Shown here piece after piece: positions 22,435 to 35,312 of a DNA stretch of 64,000 nucleotides. Under the pieces are notes generated by a model, which was not told where the DNA came from, did no database searches, and worked only from the letters and a program-made list of their open reading frames with translations. The first letter of the stretch is position 1. The number at the start of each line of letters is the position of its first letter. The stretch comes from Betaproteobacteria bacterium. GTDB taxonomy: Bacteria > Pseudomonadota > Gammaproteobacteria > Burkholderiales > Casimicrobiaceae. The stretch spans positions 124,001 to 188,000 of the forward strand of contig JACPUX010000072.1 in the NCBI GenBank assembly GCA_016192065.1. Reading direction: 5' to 3'. Position numbers and translations under genes: made by a program.

Positions 22435-23898
22435 CTACCCCGTCCCCCCCACCGTCAACTCATCAATGCGCAAAGTCGGTTGCCCCACGCCGACGGGGAC
22501 ACTCTGGCCGTCCTTGCCGCAGGTGCCGACGCCGGTGTCGAGGGCGAGGTCGGTGCCGATCATGGAGACGCGGGTGAGCACGTCGGGGCCGTTACCGATC
22601 AGGGTGGCGCCCTTCACGGGATAGGTCACGCGCCCATTTTCGATGCGATAGGCCTCGGACGCCGAAAAAACGAACTTGCCGCTGGTGATATCCACTTGCC
22701 CGCCGCCGAAATTGGCGGCGTAGAGCCCGTCTTTGACCGAGGCGATGATTTCCGCCGGATCGTGGGCGCCGCGCTCCATCAGGGTGTTGGTCATGCGCGG
22801 CATCGGCAGATGGGCGTAGGATTCGCGCCGGCCGTTGCCGGTGGCGGGCACGCCCATGAGGCGCGCGTTCAAAGTGTCCTGCAAATAGCCGCGCAAGATG
22901 CCGTTTTCGATGAGCACGGTGCGCTGGGTGGGCGTGCCTTCGTCGTCGAGGTTGAGCGAGCCGCGCCGATCAGGCAGCGTGCCGTCATCGACCACGGTCA
23001 CGCCCGCCGCCGCGACGCGCTCGCCGACCCGGCCGCTAAAAGCTGAGCTGCCCTTGCGGTTAAAGTCGCCTTCGAGCCCGTGGCCCACGGCCTCGTGCAG
23101 GAGTATGCCGGGCCAACCGTTGCCCAGCACCACGGTCATGGGACCGGCGGGCGCTTCGCGCGCGTCGAGATTGATGAGCGCCTGGTGCACCGCCTTGGCG
23201 GCGTAATCCGCGAGCAGCGCGTCGGTGAAATAGCGATAGTCGCCGCGCCCGCCGCCACCGGCGTGTCCTTGTTCGCGGCGCCCGTTCTGTTCAGCGATGA
23301 CCTGTACTGACACCCGCACCAGCGGGCGCACATCGGCGGCGAGACGGCCATCGCTGCCGGCGATCAGGACCACTTCGTGTTCGGCGGCCAGCGAAGCGAT
23401 GACCTGGGTGACCCGCGGGTCGCGGGCGCGGGCAAATTGTTCCAGGCGCTCCAGCAGTGCGACCTTGGCCGCGTCTTCGAGCACCGGCAAGGGATCGGCC
23501 AGCGGATAGAGTGCCCGCGCCCGGCGCTGCGGACTCACCCTGCTGACGCCACTATCGCCTTGCGCGGCGATGGCACGGGTGGCCATGGCGGCGGAGGCCA
23601 GCGCCGCGGCACTGATATCGTCGGAATAGGCAAAAGCGGTGCGCTCGCCGGCCACCGCGCGCACCCCCACGCCTTGGTCGATATGAAAGCTGCCGGACTT
23701 CACCTGGCCTTCTTCGAGCGTCCAGCTTTCCGCGCGCGAATACTGAAAATAGAGGTCGGCGTAATCGACGCGATGCGTATGAATGGCGGCCAGGGTGCGA
23801 TCGACGCTGGCATGACTCAAGCCATAGGGAGCGAGCAGCAGGCTCTCGGCCAGGACCAGGGACTGATCTCCCGCAAGCGGGAGCGCGGCGGCGTTCAT
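22435..23898 (-). CDS. tldD: Metalloprotease TldD
   Basis: TldD forms a heterodimeric zinc protease with TldE/PmbA and is implicated in maturing modified peptides and in CcdA turnover. The zinc motif is [22 protein letters not shown] split as HEAVGH and the downstream [14 protein letters not shown], and the family strands [18 protein letters not shown] and [12 protein letters not shown]-like [18 protein letters not shown] are present. The C-terminal metal cysteine region is [20 protein letters not shown]. The 487-residue length is normal. Its ATG overlaps the livF stop by 4 bp, so it appears to be the last gene of the branched-chain transporter operon, an unusual position, since it often follows the nit gene. 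TldE is not in the window. Confidence 0.95.
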   Translation of the reverse strand: MNAAALPLAGDQSLVLAESLLLAPYGLSHASVDRTLAAIHTHRVDYADLYFQYSRAESWTLEEGQVKSGSFHIDQGVGVRAVAGERTAFAYSDDISAAALASAAMATRAIAAQGDSGVSRVSPQRRARALYPLADPLPVLEDAAKVALLERLEQFARARDPRVTQVIASLAAEHEVVLIAGSDGRLAADVRPLVRVSVQVIAEQNGRREQGHAGGGGRGDYRYFTDALLADYAAKAVHQALINLDAREAPAGPMTVVLGNGWPGILLHEAVGHGLEGDFNRKGSSAFSGRVGERVAAAGVTVVDDGTLPDRRGSLNLDDEGTPTQRTVLIENGILRGYLQDTLNARLMGVPATGNGRRESYAHLPMPRMTNTLMERGAHDPAEIIASVKDGLYAANFGGGQVDITSGKFVFSASEAYRIENGRVTYPVKGATLIGNGPDVLTRVSMIGTDLALDTGVGTCGKDGQSVPVGVGQPTLRIDELTVGGTG

Positions 23899-24632
23899 GG
23901 ATTGCCTTTTCTGGCGGCGCCCAGATAACTGGCGGCCACCCGTTGGTCCTGCGCGAGTTCGTCGCTCTGCCCATGCAGGGCGACTTCGCCGGTTTCCAGG
24001 ACATAGCCATAGTCGGAAACCTGCAAGGCGGCGCGGGCATTTTGCTCCACCAGCAGGATGCTCACGCCGTCCTGCCTCAGACCCGCCAGAATGTGGAAGA
24101 TTTCCCGCACGATGATCGGCGCCAGGCCCAGGCTCGGCTCGTCGAGCATCAGAAGCGTGGGCTTGCCCATCAGGGCACGGCCCAGCGCGAGCATCTGGCG
24201 CTCGCCGCCGGACAGCGTGCCGGCAAGCTGTACGCGGCGTTCCTTGAGGCGCGGAAAGCGGGTGTAGACCTCGTCGAGCGTGCTGTTGATCCGGCGGTCG
24301 CGCTTCAAGTAGCGCTGGAAGGCGCCCAGCAGCAGATTGTCTTCCACGCCCATGTCGGCGAAGAGTTCACGCCGTTCCGGCACCAGCACCAGCCCGGCGG
24401 CAACCCGCTGCTCCACGGGCCATTCGCGGATGTTCTCGCCCAAGAACTCCAGGCCGCCGCGCGCGCGCAAGAGCCCCATGGTTGCCGACAGCAGCGTGGT
24501 CTTGCCGGCGCCGTTGGGTCCGATCACCGAAACGATCTGCCCGGGCGCCACGCTGAGGGAAACGCTATGCACCGCCTCCACCCGGCCGTAGCTCACCGAG
24601 ACCTGATCGAGACGAATCAGCACCTGCCCCAT
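23895..24632 (-). CDS. livF: Branched-chain amino acid-type ABC transporter ATPase LivF
   Basis: A 245-residue ATPase of the HAAT (LivF) family. Walker A is [16 protein letters not shown], the signature is [19 protein letters not shown] and Walker B is [14 protein letters not shown] chose ATG 24632, which overlaps the TGA of the upstream livM-livG fusion by one base; a TTG at 24635 is adjacent. It forms the second nucleotide-binding subunit of the transporter with the fused LivM-LivG and LivH. Substrates of this family include branched-chain amino acids, urea, amides and short carboxylates. Confidence 0.93.
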   Translation of the reverse strand: MGQVLIRLDQVSVSYGRVEAVHSVSLSVAPGQIVSVIGPNGAGKTTLLSATMGLLRARGGLEFLGENIREWPVEQRVAAGLVLVPERRELFADMGVEDNLLLGAFQRYLKRDRRINSTLDEVYTRFPRLKERRVQLAGTLSGGERQMLALGRALMGKPTLLMLDEPSLGLAPIIVREIFHILAGLRQDGVSILLVEQNARAALQVSDYGYVLETGEVALHGQSDELAQDQRVAASYLGAARKGNP

Positions 24633-26398
24633 CAAACCCCTCCGAGATAAGCTTCGATCACGGCGGGATTGCCTTGTACCTCCGCGGGCAGTCCTTCGGC
24701 GAGCTTTTGGCCAAATTCCATGACCACCAGACGATCGGTGAGGCCCATCACAAAATCCATGTCGTGTTCCACCAGCAGGATGCTCAGCCCCTCGGTGCGC
24801 AAGGCGCGCAGGAGTTCCGCCAAGGCCTGCTTTTCCAAATAGCGCAAACCCGCGGCGGGTTCGTCGAGCAACAAGAGTTGCGGGTCGGCGGCCAGAGCGC
24901 GCGCGATCTCGACGATGCGCTGCTTGCCCAGGGGCAGACTGCCGGAGTTTTCGAACATCTGCTCGGTGAGGCCAACGCGCCGGATCTGCCGGGCCGCTTC
25001 GTGCCGCAGCCGCGTCTCCTCTTCGGTATCAAGTGCCAGCGAAGCCCGCAACACCCCGGCACGGCCACGCAAATGCGCGCCCAAGGCGACGTTGTCCAAT
25101 ACACTCATGGTCTGAATCAGGCGCACATGCTGGAAAGTACGGCCGATGCCCAAGCGGGCGATGTCCCAGGGCTCGAGCTTTTCGATCGGCGTGCCGCGGT
25201 AGCGGATCCGCCCGCTGGTGAGCGGCAGTGCGCCGGTAATCAAATTGAACATGGTGGTCTTGCCGGCGCCATTGGGCCCGATGAGGCCAAGAATCTCGCC
25301 GCTTTGCATGGTGAACTTCAGGTCATTCACCGCCACCAGGCCGCCGAAGGTCTTGCGCGCCTGGTCTACTTCCAGGAGCGGCTCGCCGGCTGGCAGGTGG
25401 GGACGGCGCGGCAGTTCCGCACCCTCGGGAACCTCCCCGCCAGGTGCCTGGCGGCGGCGCCACAGCGCCAGCACAAAGGGAATGATGCCTTCGCGCGCAC
25501 GTTGCAGCATGATCACCATGAGCATGCCGAAAACGATCACCTCGAACTGCCCGCTGCGCCCCAAGAGTTGCGGCAACCAGTCCTGCAACACCTGCTTGAT
25601 CACCGTGATCAGCGTCGCGCCCAGCACCGCGCCCCAGACGCTGCCCGCGCCGCCGAGCACGGCCATGAACAGGTACTCGATGCCCATGTTGATGGAAAAC
25701 GGCGTGGGATTCACGAAACGCTGCAAGTGCGCGTACAGCCAGCCCGAAACACAAGCCAGCATCGCCGCGTAGATGAAGACCACCATTTTCAAGCGCCCGG
25801 CGTTGACGCCAAAGGACTCGGCCATCGCCTGCCCCGTCTTCAAAGCGCGGATCGCTCGCCCGGCACGCGAATCGAGCAAATTGTGGGTGGCCCAGAGACT
25901 GGCCAAGGCGGCACCCCAGATCAGAAGATAGAACACCCGCTCATCGCGCAGCGGCAGGCCGAAAATCGAAAGTGCCTGAATGCCGGTAAGTCCGGTGAAG
26001 CCGCCCAGTTCCGGCACGGTGCCGAAGAGAAAGAACAGACTGATGCCCCAGGCGATGGTCGCCAGCGGAAAGTAATGCCCGCCCATGCGCAAGGTGATGA
26101 AACCGATGCCCCAGGCGATCAAGGCCGTGCCGAGGAGCCCTACGCCCAAAGCCAGCCAGGGCGACAGACCATAAGCGGTGGTGAGAAAGGCGGTGGTATA
26201 GGCCCCCAGGCCAACAAACGCGGCCTGCCCGAAAGATGTCTGACCGGCCACACCGGTGAGCAGCACCAAGCCCAGGGCCACCATGCTGTAGAGGCCGATG
26301 TAATTGGCGAGCGTCACGTAATAAGCGGGCAACAGCAGCGGCGCCAGGGCCAGCAGCGCCAGCCCCGCGAGGGCAACGAGGAGCCGGGCGCGCCTCAC
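24632..26398 (-). CDS. Fused permease-ATPase (LivM-LivG) of a branched-chain amino acid-type ABC transporter
   Basis: One 588-residue chain contains both a transmembrane subunit and an ATPase. Residues about 5-310 are a LivM-type permease with eight or nine hydrophobic segments and the [16 protein letters not shown] motif. A linker rich in Pro, Gly and Arg (about 313-340) leads to a LivG-type ATPase with Walker A GPNGAGKT at 374-381, signature [16 protein letters not shown] (degenerate from LSGGQ, typical of LivG) and Walker [12 protein letters not shown]. It starts at GTG 26398, overlapping the livH stop. There is no stop or frameshift at the junction, so the fusion is real in this sequence. 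Confidence 0.93.
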   Translation of the reverse strand: MRRARLLVALAGLALLALAPLLLPAYYVTLANYIGLYSMVALGLVLLTGVAGQTSFGQAAFVGLGAYTTAFLTTAYGLSPWLALGVGLLGTALIAWGIGFITLRMGGHYFPLATIAWGISLFFLFGTVPELGGFTGLTGIQALSIFGLPLRDERVFYLLIWGAALASLWATHNLLDSRAGRAIRALKTGQAMAESFGVNAGRLKMVVFIYAAMLACVSGWLYAHLQRFVNPTPFSINMGIEYLFMAVLGGAGSVWGAVLGATLITVIKQVLQDWLPQLLGRSGQFEVIVFGMLMVIMLQRAREGIIPFVLALWRRRQAPGGEVPEGAELPRRPHLPAGEPLLEVDQARKTFGGLVAVNDLKFTMQSGEILGLIGPNGAGKTTMFNLITGALPLTSGRIRYRGTPIEKLEPWDIARLGIGRTFQHVRLIQTMSVLDNVALGAHLRGRAGVLRASLALDTEEETRLRHEAARQIRRVGLTEQMFENSGSLPLGKQRIVEIARALAADPQLLLLDEPAAGLRYLEKQALAELLRALRTEGLSILLVEHDMDFVMGLTDRLVVMEFGQKLAEGLPAEVQGNPAVIEAYLGGV

Positions 26399-27432
26399 TC
26401 TTCCTCCTCGTGGTGCGTGGTCGTGAGCGAACGCCAGAGCAACACCGGAATGATCAGTGTAAAGACGATGATCTCCTTGTAGGCGCTGGCCCAGAAAGAA
26501 GCGTAGCTCTCCAGTAGGCCCACCAGCAGCGCGCCCAGCGCAGCGATCGGGTAGCTCACCAGGCCACCGATGATGGCCCCCACAAAACCTTTCAGGCCGA
26601 TCAGAAAACCGGAGTCGTAATAAACCGTGGTGATCGGCCCGATCAATACCCCCGAGGCCGCGCCCAGTGCCGCCGCCAGAGTGAAGGTCAGTCGCCCGGC
26701 GAAATTGGGGCTGGCGCCAATGAGCCGCGCCCCCACCCGATTCATCGCCGTGGCGCGCAGCGCCTTACCGAAAATGGTGCGCCCGAAGAAGAGGTAGAGC
26801 GCGACGATCAAAGCCGAGCTCACGGCATAGACCCACAAGGCCTGATTGCTCACGTTGACCCCCAGGGCCTCGAAACCACCGCTGCCGAAGGGTGGTGTGC
26901 GCGAGCCTTCGGCGCCGAAAAGGAACAGTCCAAGGCCGACAAAAACGAAATGGATCGCCACCGCCAGAATCAGCAGCACCAGCACCGAGGCCTCGGCCAC
27001 CGGCTGGAAAGCCAGGCGATAGAGCAAGGGCCCCATGGGCGTGATGATGCAGAAGGTAAGCAGCACCTGCGCCCAGAGCGGCAGTTGCAGCGGTGCCAGG
27101 AAATAGCTGGCGAGCGCAACCGCCAGTGGAAAGGCGGCCAGCACCAGCATTTCTCGCGGCCAGCGGCGCCAGGTCCCGGCGCGCCCGCAACGATAGGATT
27201 CAAGCACCGCGGCGGCAAGGGTCATCCCCAGCAACAGCCAGACGGTGCCGGGCGTCTTGCCCATTTGCAGAGCGGCCAGGGTCAAGGCGCCAAACGCCAC
27301 GAACTCGCCCTGAGGCACGAAGATCACGCGCGTGACGCCGAACACCAGCACCAGGGCGAGCGCCAAGAGGGCGTAAATGGCGCCGTTGGTCAGACCGTCC
27401 TGCGCCAGCAGGGCGGCGATTTGGAAGTCCAT
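26395..27432 (-). CDS. livH: Branched-chain amino acid-type ABC transporter permease LivH
   Basis: A 345-residue inner-membrane permease of the HAAT family. The opening [20 protein letters not shown] and the segment [13 protein letters not shown] are LivH hallmarks, and the late EAA-like region [19 protein letters not shown] contacts the ATPases. It is the first gene of the livH-livMG-livF-tldD run, each pair overlapping by 1-4 bp. The central part holds a cytoplasmic or periplasmic insertion (about residues 80-110, with [10 protein letters not shown]) longer than in E. coli LivH. No periplasmic binding protein gene is adjacent, so the ligand cannot be guessed. Confidence 0.92.
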   Translation of the reverse strand: MDFQIAALLAQDGLTNGAIYALLALALVLVFGVTRVIFVPQGEFVAFGALTLAALQMGKTPGTVWLLLGMTLAAAVLESYRCGRAGTWRRWPREMLVLAAFPLAVALASYFLAPLQLPLWAQVLLTFCIITPMGPLLYRLAFQPVAEASVLVLLILAVAIHFVFVGLGLFLFGAEGSRTPPFGSGGFEALGVNVSNQALWVYAVSSALIVALYLFFGRTIFGKALRATAMNRVGARLIGASPNFAGRLTFTLAAALGAASGVLIGPITTVYYDSGFLIGLKGFVGAIIGGLVSYPIAALGALLVGLLESYASFWASAYKEIIVFTLIIPVLLWRSLTTTHHEEEE

Positions 27433-27618
27433 CTAGCGGCGATCAGGGCAAGTCAAGGACGCGCCACCTCGAAACAAGCTCTGCCCACACGCCGCGATCG
27501 GACCGCAGCGCAGCTTGCAGCAGGGCTTGGCAAGCTGTCTTGTTGTCAACATCCACCATCTCCTCCAGCCACTTCTTGTCGATGCTCCGGAGCTTGCCCC
27601 CGCATCCCCCGAGCCTGT

Positions 27619-28044
27619 TCACTTCTTCAACGCATCGCGAATCTCGCGCAAGAGCAACACCTCCTCGCTCGGTCCGGGTGGCGGCGGCGCCGCCTCTTCG
27701 CGCTTGAAGCGATTGAGGTTCTTGATCACCAGAAAGATCGCGAAGGCGACGATCAGGAAGGTGACCACGGTATTGATGAAGCTGCCGTACTTGAGCAGCA
27801 CCGCTCCTGATTTGGCGGCTTCGGCCACGGACAGGTAGGGTCCGGCGGTCGCGCCGTCTTTCAGCACCAAGAAAAGATTGCTGAAATCGACGCCGCCAGT
27901 GATCCGCCCGACCACCGGCATGATCACATCATCGACCAGGGACTTGACGATGGCGCCAAAGGCGCCGCCGATCACCACGCCCACCGCCATGTCCACCACG
28001 TTGCCCTTCATGGCGAAGGCTTTAAATTCAGTCAGCATCCCCAT
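27619..28044 (-). CDS. mscL: Large-conductance mechanosensitive channel
   Basis: Homopentameric emergency-release channel that opens under hypo-osmotic shock. The 141-residue product has the N-terminal amphipathic helix [22 protein letters not shown]1 with the gating glycine-rich [20 protein letters not shown], a periplasmic loop, TM2 around [20 protein letters not shown] and the charged C-terminal helix ([12 protein letters not shown]). The start at ATG 28044 is 10 nt from an AGGAGG (complement of 28055-28060). It has its own ribosome site and stands alone between livH and the PII gene. Confidence 0.96.
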   Translation of the reverse strand: MGMLTEFKAFAMKGNVVDMAVGVVIGGAFGAIVKSLVDDVIMPVVGRITGGVDFSNLFLVLKDGATAGPYLSVAEAAKSGAVLLKYGSFINTVVTFLIVAFAIFLVIKNLNRFKREEAAPPPPGPSEEVLLLREIRDALKK

Positions 28045-28146
28045 TTCGCGTCGTCCTCCTGTGCCCATGTTGTGGTTCAAATCACCCCGCCGCGGGATGA
28101 TTGGTTGCCCAAACCGATCGCTACGCCGGCCCTGCGGCGCGCGGAA

Positions 28147-30652
<2,506 letters not shown>

Positions 30653-30682
30653 GAAGAGACGCCGATCAACTCAAGAGTGATC

Positions 30683-30702
30683 ATTCCGGTGTAGGCCGGA
30701 AT
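30683..30702. repeat. Intergenic palindrome ATTCCGG-N6-CCGGAAT
   Basis: A perfect 7-bp inverted repeat around a 6-base loop, followed by a CCAGGAA tail. Related ATTCCGG/GGATTCC fragments occur at about 43088-43190. It lies 30 bp beyond the start of the spermidine synthase-like gene and looks like a dispersed repeat rather than a terminator, as no T-run follows. Confidence 0.5.
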
Positions 30703-30808
30703 CCAGGAAATTCCACGAACCGGACACCGGCCCTCGCGGGCGTGACGAATTCTTTGTCATCCCGGCGACCAGCCACATCCAGGGAATTGAAGGTTCACCA
30801 CGCGGCCC

Positions 30809-31219
30809 CTATTCTGGCGCGCCCAGCAGGACGAATCCCCAACCGCCCGCCGCCGCCAGCGCCAGCAGCATGGTGGCGATCAAGAGCCCGGTGACGCGCC
30901 GACGATTGGCCTCCACGCGCTGCACCAACTGCGTGTTCTGGTCGGCCAGGGCCTTGATGAGTTCGGAAGATGCAAGCATCTGCTCATGCAAAACGGCGAC
31001 CGCCTCTTCCAGCTCGGCGACGCGACCTTCCAGAGCCTCGAGCCTCGACTCCGCGGCCGGCACCTGTGGGTTTTCCTCCGGCCCTTGCAAAGCCGGCGCG
31101 GCGGGCTTGCGCGCCACCGTGCTCCAGAGCTTGCGCGCGCCATCGGCGATCTGCGGCGCGGCCTTGATGACCTCGGCCCAGGGAACGGTTTGCAGCACCG
31201 TGAGCCAACTGATCGGCAT
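30809..31219 (-). CDS. Small membrane-anchored coiled-coil protein, function unknown
   Basis: A 136-residue protein I do not recognise. The N-terminal 50 residues are mildly hydrophobic and basic, residues about 55-110 form a predicted coiled coil (ESRLEALEGRVAELEEAVAV and later DQNTQLVQRVEANRRR), and a single C-terminal transmembrane helix follows (GLLIATMLLALAAAGGWGFV). It therefore looks like a tail-anchored protein with its coiled coil in the cytoplasm. It lies 69 bp downstream of nadE on the same strand and may be read from the nadE transcript. Length and composition look genuinely coding. Confidence 0.75.
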   Translation of the reverse strand: MPISWLTVLQTVPWAEVIKAAPQIADGARKLWSTVARKPAAPALQGPEENPQVPAAESRLEALEGRVAELEEAVAVLHEQMLASSELIKALADQNTQLVQRVEANRRRVTGLLIATMLLALAAAGGWGFVLLGAPE

Positions 31220-31288
31220 GTCGTGTTCCTCCTGCTGGCTGGCCTTAGGGCGGCGGCGCGTGATCCGTGGGGTTTGCTTGAGCGTGCA

Positions 31289-32914
31289 TCATTCGCCCGG
31301 CAGATTTTCCCAGTCGCGATAGCGCGAGGTGATGGGATAACGCCAGTCGCGCCCGAAGCTGCGCGAGGTGATGCGGATGCCCACGGCCGCCTGGCGGCGC
31401 TTGTATTCGCTGAGCTTGATCAAGCGCACCACCTTGCGCACGTCGGCCGGCGCGTATCCGGCGGCGACGATTTCCGGCGGGCTGCGGTCCTGCTCAACGT
31501 AGGCTTCGAGAATGGCGTCGAGCACTTCGTAGGGCGGCAAGCTGTCCTGATCGGTCTGGTCGGGGCGCAGTTCGGCCGAGGGCGCGCGGGTGATGATGCG
31601 CTCCGGAATCACCCGGCCGAGGCCGTTGCGGTAGTTCGCCAAGCGATACACCAGAGTCTTGGCGATGTCCTTCAACACCGCGAAGCCGCCGGCCATATCA
31701 CCATAGAGCGTGGCGTAACCCACCGCCATTTCTGACTTGTTGCCGGTGGTGAGCACGATCGCCCCATACTTGTTGGAAAGCGCCATCATTACCGTGCCAC
31801 GGATGCGCGCCTGGATATTCTCCTCGGTGGCATCTTCGGCCAGCCCGGCGAATTCTTCCTGAAGCAGCGTGCGGTAGGACTGGAACACCGCATCGATGGG
31901 AAACTCGCTGTAGCGCACCCCCAGAATGCTGACCATCTCCCGCGAATCGTCGAGGCTGATCTGTCTGGTATAGGGCGAAGGCAGCATCACCGCCCGCACC
32001 TTGTCCGCGCCCAGGGCATCAACCGCGATGGCCAGGGTGAGCGCCGAATCAATACCGCCCGAGAGCCCCAAGAGCACCCCCGGAAAACCATTCTTGCCCA
32101 CGTAATCGCGCACGCCCAGACACAGCGCCTCATAGACCAGGGCTTCGCGTGGCAGGCCCAGTTCGCCGCGCACCATTCTGGGCTCGCCCTGATCGAGTTC
32201 CAGCAGCGCCAGGGTTTCGCGGAAGGCCGGCAATTGCTGCGCGACGCTGCCATCGGCGCCCAGCACCAGCGAAGCGCCATCGAAGACGAGCTCGTCCTGC
32301 CCGCCCACCAGATTGAGATACGCGAGCGGCCGCCCGGTTTCGCGTACCCGTGCGTCGAGCACGGCGCGGCGGGCCGCGTGCTGCTCGGTGTGGAACGGCG
32401 AGGCGTTGATCACCAGCAGCATCTGGGCACCCGCTGCCACCGCCGCCGCGGCCGGTTCGGGAAACCACACATCCTCGCAAATCAGAAGTCCGAAGCGGGT
32501 TCCCGCCACCTCAAAAACGCAGCTCGCCGTCCCGGGCTGGAAATGCCGCACTTCATCGAAGACCGTGTAATTGGGCAAACGCTGCTTGCGATAGCGCGCC
32601 AGCACGCGGCCTTGGCCAAGCACCGCGGCGGCGTTGTAGGGCCGGCCCCGCTCGAACTCCGGATAACCCACCACCACCGGCAGCGGCAGCGTCACCGCCA
32701 GGGCCTGCAAGGCCTCGGCGCAGCGTTCCAGAAATCCGGGGCGCAGCACCAGGTCTTCGGGCGGATAACCACACAGCGACAGCTCTGGGGTCACCAGCAA
32801 CGCTGCGCCGGCCTGATGCGCGCGTTGCGCCGCGTCGACGATCTTCGCGGCATTGCCGGCAAGGTCGCCGACGGTGCAATTGATCTGGGCAAGAGCCAGC
32901 AGCATGACAGGCAT
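31289..32914 (-). CDS. nadE: Glutamine-dependent NAD(+) synthetase
   Basis: Final step of NAD synthesis: amidation of nicotinic acid adenine dinucleotide with ATP and glutamine-derived ammonia. Residues about 1-255 are a nitrilase-like glutaminase with Glu in LLVTPELSLCGYPPEDL, Lys in ARYRKQRLPNYTVFDE and Cys in FGLLICEDVWFPE. Residues about 265-541 are the NAD synthetase domain with the PP-loop LGLSGGIDSALTLAIAVDAL. The length of 541 is typical of the short bacterial two-domain form. ATG 32914 and ATG 32905 are both possible starts; no clear ribosome site decides between them. Confidence 0.96.
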   Translation of the reverse strand: MPVMLLALAQINCTVGDLAGNAAKIVDAAQRAHQAGAALLVTPELSLCGYPPEDLVLRPGFLERCAEALQALAVTLPLPVVVGYPEFERGRPYNAAAVLGQGRVLARYRKQRLPNYTVFDEVRHFQPGTASCVFEVAGTRFGLLICEDVWFPEPAAAAVAAGAQMLLVINASPFHTEQHAARRAVLDARVRETGRPLAYLNLVGGQDELVFDGASLVLGADGSVAQQLPAFRETLALLELDQGEPRMVRGELGLPREALVYEALCLGVRDYVGKNGFPGVLLGLSGGIDSALTLAIAVDALGADKVRAVMLPSPYTRQISLDDSREMVSILGVRYSEFPIDAVFQSYRTLLQEEFAGLAEDATEENIQARIRGTVMMALSNKYGAIVLTTGNKSEMAVGYATLYGDMAGGFAVLKDIAKTLVYRLANYRNGLGRVIPERIITRAPSAELRPDQTDQDSLPPYEVLDAILEAYVEQDRSPPEIVAAGYAPADVRKVVRLIKLSEYKRRQAAVGIRITSRSFGRDWRYPITSRYRDWENLPGE

Positions 32915-32939
32915 TCGAGTGGCGCAAAAAACGCCGCCG

Positions 32940-32948
32940 ATGATAGCA
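32940..32948 (-). promoter_or_regulatory. Putative extended -10 promoter for nadE
   Basis: The minus strand reads TGCTATCAT, a near-consensus -10 with the TGn extension, 26-35 bp before the nadE start codons. It resembles the ftsK promoter (TGCTATAAT). Confidence 0.45.
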
Positions 32949-32971
32949 CGGGCGCCCGGCGCGACTTCAGC

Positions 32972-33907
32972 TCAAGAGCGACGCAGGAGGTCCGCGCTGT
33001 ACACCGCCAAACCCATCCAGATCAAGGCGAAGGCCAGGCCTTGCACCAGGCTAAAGGCTTCGCCGTAAATGAACACCGCCAGCAGGAAAGTGAGGGTGGG
33101 TCCGATGTACTGCAAGAATCCCATGGTGGTGAGCCGCAGGCGTCGCGCCCCGATCGCGAACAGCAGCAAGGGAATCGCGGTGATCGGCCCGGCCAGCACC
33201 AGCAAGAGCGATGTCGAAAGCTCGCCCGCGCCGAATTGACCCGAACCGGCAACACTCAGCCAAATCAAGTAGGCCAGAGCCAAAGGCAAAGCCAGCGTGG
33301 TCTCGACCAGCAGACCCTGAAAAGAATCGACCGGCTCACGTTTGCGCAGCAGCCCATAGAACCCGAACGACAGCGCGATCAGCAGCGACACCCACGGCAG
33401 CTCGCCGCGGTCGATCACCCGCAAGCCCACCCCTGCGGCTGCCAGCGCCACCGCCAACCATTGTGCAGCGCTGAGGCGCTCATGCAGAAAGAAGCGGCCC
33501 AGCAACACATACATCAGCGGCATCATGAAATAGCCCAGGCTGGTGTCTAGCACCCGGCCGGCGTTGACCGCCCAGACGAAAAGAAACCAGTTGAAGATCA
33601 CCAGGGCCGAGGTCAGGGCGAGCAGCCGAAGCTTCGCCGGATCGGCAGCCAGGCGCCCCGCCTGCCCGAGTTGTCCCCGCCACAACAGCGCACCCAACAA
33701 GAACACCACCGACCACAGAACGCGATGCGCGATGATCTCCAGCGCTGGCACCGCGATCATGGCCTTGAAGTAGATCGGCGTCAGCCCCCAGGTGGCATAA
33801 GCACAACCCGCGGCGAGTACGCCAAGCCGGGCGGCGGAGCGGTCGGCGTCGGTGGGGATTTGCGGGTCGCGGGGCATGGCTGGAACCGGCGGAACGAACC
33901 ACGCCAA
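32972..33907 (-). CDS. rarD: EamA family transporter RarD
   Basis: A drug/metabolite-superfamily transporter of 311 residues with ten hydrophobic segments and two EamA repeats. The opening LGVLAAGCAYATWGLTPIYF, the VPALEIIAHRVLWSVVFLLG motif and the later GFLQYIGPTLTFLLAVFIYG are typical of RarD, first linked to chloramphenicol sensitivity. It is likely an exporter of a small metabolite, with the natural substrate unknown. Met11 (MPRDPQIPTD) may be the real start, since the first ten residues are not conserved in the family. It is transcribed away from the dienelactone hydrolase-like gene. Confidence 0.88.
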   Translation of the reverse strand: MAWFVPPVPAMPRDPQIPTDADRSAARLGVLAAGCAYATWGLTPIYFKAMIAVPALEIIAHRVLWSVVFLLGALLWRGQLGQAGRLAADPAKLRLLALTSALVIFNWFLFVWAVNAGRVLDTSLGYFMMPLMYVLLGRFFLHERLSAAQWLAVALAAAGVGLRVIDRGELPWVSLLIALSFGFYGLLRKREPVDSFQGLLVETTLALPLALAYLIWLSVAGSGQFGAGELSTSLLLVLAGPITAIPLLLFAIGARRLRLTTMGFLQYIGPTLTFLLAVFIYGEAFSLVQGLAFALIWMGLAVYSADLLRRS

Positions 33908-34139
33908 GGACCGAAAACGTGATCGCGGGCGAAGGTCGGGCTGAACAAGTGGAAGCGGAGCGTACCCGATTCGGTGGCGGCCGTCGACACGCGCGGGTCT
34001 CGTGCCGGGCAGATGCTTTCAGTTTGCAAGCAGGGGACACTCATTGGCCGGCCGGTGCGCTTTCCCACCTCCGGTGCGCGGTTGAAGCCAGTGCGGGTCA
34101 GGGGTATGTTTTGGGCTTTCACCCTTTCCGGAGCGCGCC

Positions 34140-35018
34140 ATGCCCGTTCGCACCGATGCCGATTTTGACAGTCTGATTCCCGCCGCCGCGTTTGATCGCC
34201 GCGGCTTCATGGTCACCACCCTGGGCGCGGGCTTCGCCTTGGCGGTGCAGCCGGTGATAGCGCAGACCGCGATCAGCACCGACCGCGCCGGCCTTCGCGC
34301 CGGGGAGGTCAGGATCAAGACCCCCGACGGCGAGATGGTCGCCTATCGGGCACAGCCCGCGGCAGGCTCGGGGTTTCCGATCGTGCTGGTGGTGTCGGAG
34401 ATCTTCGGCGTGCATGAACACATCGCCGACCTCTGCCGCCGCCTCGCCAAGCTCGGCTACCAGGCGATCGCCCCGGAGCTGTTTGCCCGCCAGGGCGACC
34501 CGCGCAAGATCGCCAACGTTCAGGAGATCATTACCAGCATCGTCGCCAAAGTGCCCGACGCGCAGGTGCTCGACGACCTCGATGCCTGCGTCACCTGGGC
34601 CGGAGCCCATGACGGCGACGCCGGACGCCTGGCGGTTACCGGTTTCTGTTGGGGCGGGCGCATCGCCTGGCTGTACGCCGCGCGCAACCCGCAATTGAAG
34701 GCAGCGGTGGCCTGGTATGGGCGCCTCGTCGGGCAGGCCAGCGAGATCACTCCCAGGCATCCGGCCGAACTTGCCGCCCTTCTCAAGGCACCGGTGCTCG
34801 GTCTCTACGGGGGCGCCGACTCCGGGATTCCGCTTGATACCGTTTGGGCGATGCAGGAGAAGCTCAAGGCGGTCGGCGGCAAATCGATCATCCACATCTA
34901 CGACGACGCGCCCCACGCCTTCCACGCCGACTATCGACCGAGCTTTCGCAAAGAGGCCGCCGAAGACGGCTGGAAGCGGATGCTGGAGTGGTTCAAGAGG
35001 CATGGCGTGGCGCCGTGA
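34140..35018 (+). CDS. Dienelactone hydrolase family protein with Tat signal
   Basis: An alpha/beta hydrolase of 292 residues. A twin-arginine signal ([17 protein letters not shown]) ends in VIAQTA, so export to the periplasm by Tat is predicted. The DLH core contains the nucleophile Cys170 in [10 protein letters not shown], the acid Asp in [10 protein letters not shown] and the histidine in [13 protein letters not shown], the classical Cys-Asp-His triad of dienelactone hydrolases. Glu in [11 protein letters not shown] matches the residue that controls the nucleophile. An SD (GGAG) precedes ATG 34140. The substrate is unknown, and many exported homologues have no aromatic pathway nearby, as here. 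Confidence 0.9.
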   Translation: MPVRTDADFDSLIPAAAFDRRGFMVTTLGAGFALAVQPVIAQTAISTDRAGLRAGEVRIKTPDGEMVAYRAQPAAGSGFPIVLVVSEIFGVHEHIADLCRRLAKLGYQAIAPELFARQGDPRKIANVQEIITSIVAKVPDAQVLDDLDACVTWAGAHDGDAGRLAVTGFCWGGRIAWLYAARNPQLKAAVAWYGRLVGQASEITPRHPAELAALLKAPVLGLYGGADSGIPLDTVWAMQEKLKAVGGKSIIHIYDDAPHAFHADYRPSFRKEAAEDGWKRMLEWFKRHGVAP

Positions 35019-35277
35019 ATTGGCGCTCCGCCATGCCCGCGAAAGTCGGAATTCGGAAGATTCAAGGATTTGGCCACCGGCTTTCGCTACCGCGACGGAT
35101 TCTTCGTCACCCCACGGAAGGCCGGATTAGGGGAACTGCCTGAGCGAACACTGACCCTCCCCGGTGTGCCAGACCAAATCAACGCTTCTCCCGCGGCGGC
35201 GAGGCAGGTCGAACATGGCGGATTCCGGGATCGAGTTGCGGGTTTCGCGACCCTGCCAAGCCGAGTGCAATGCGGAC

Positions 35278-35306
35278 TTGACCGCATACATACCGTACGG
35301 TATGGT
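35278..35306 (+). promoter_or_regulatory. Promoter and TetR operator upstream of the TetR gene
   Basis: TTGACC (35278-35283) and TATGGT (35301-35306) are separated by 17 bp. A perfect 16-bp palindrome CATACCGTACGGTATG (35289-35304) covers the spacer and the -10 box. This geometry predicts direct autorepression by the TetR protein encoded next. Transcription should begin at about 35313, which is the first base of the start codon. Confidence 0.75.
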
Positions 35307-35312
35307 ACGCCC

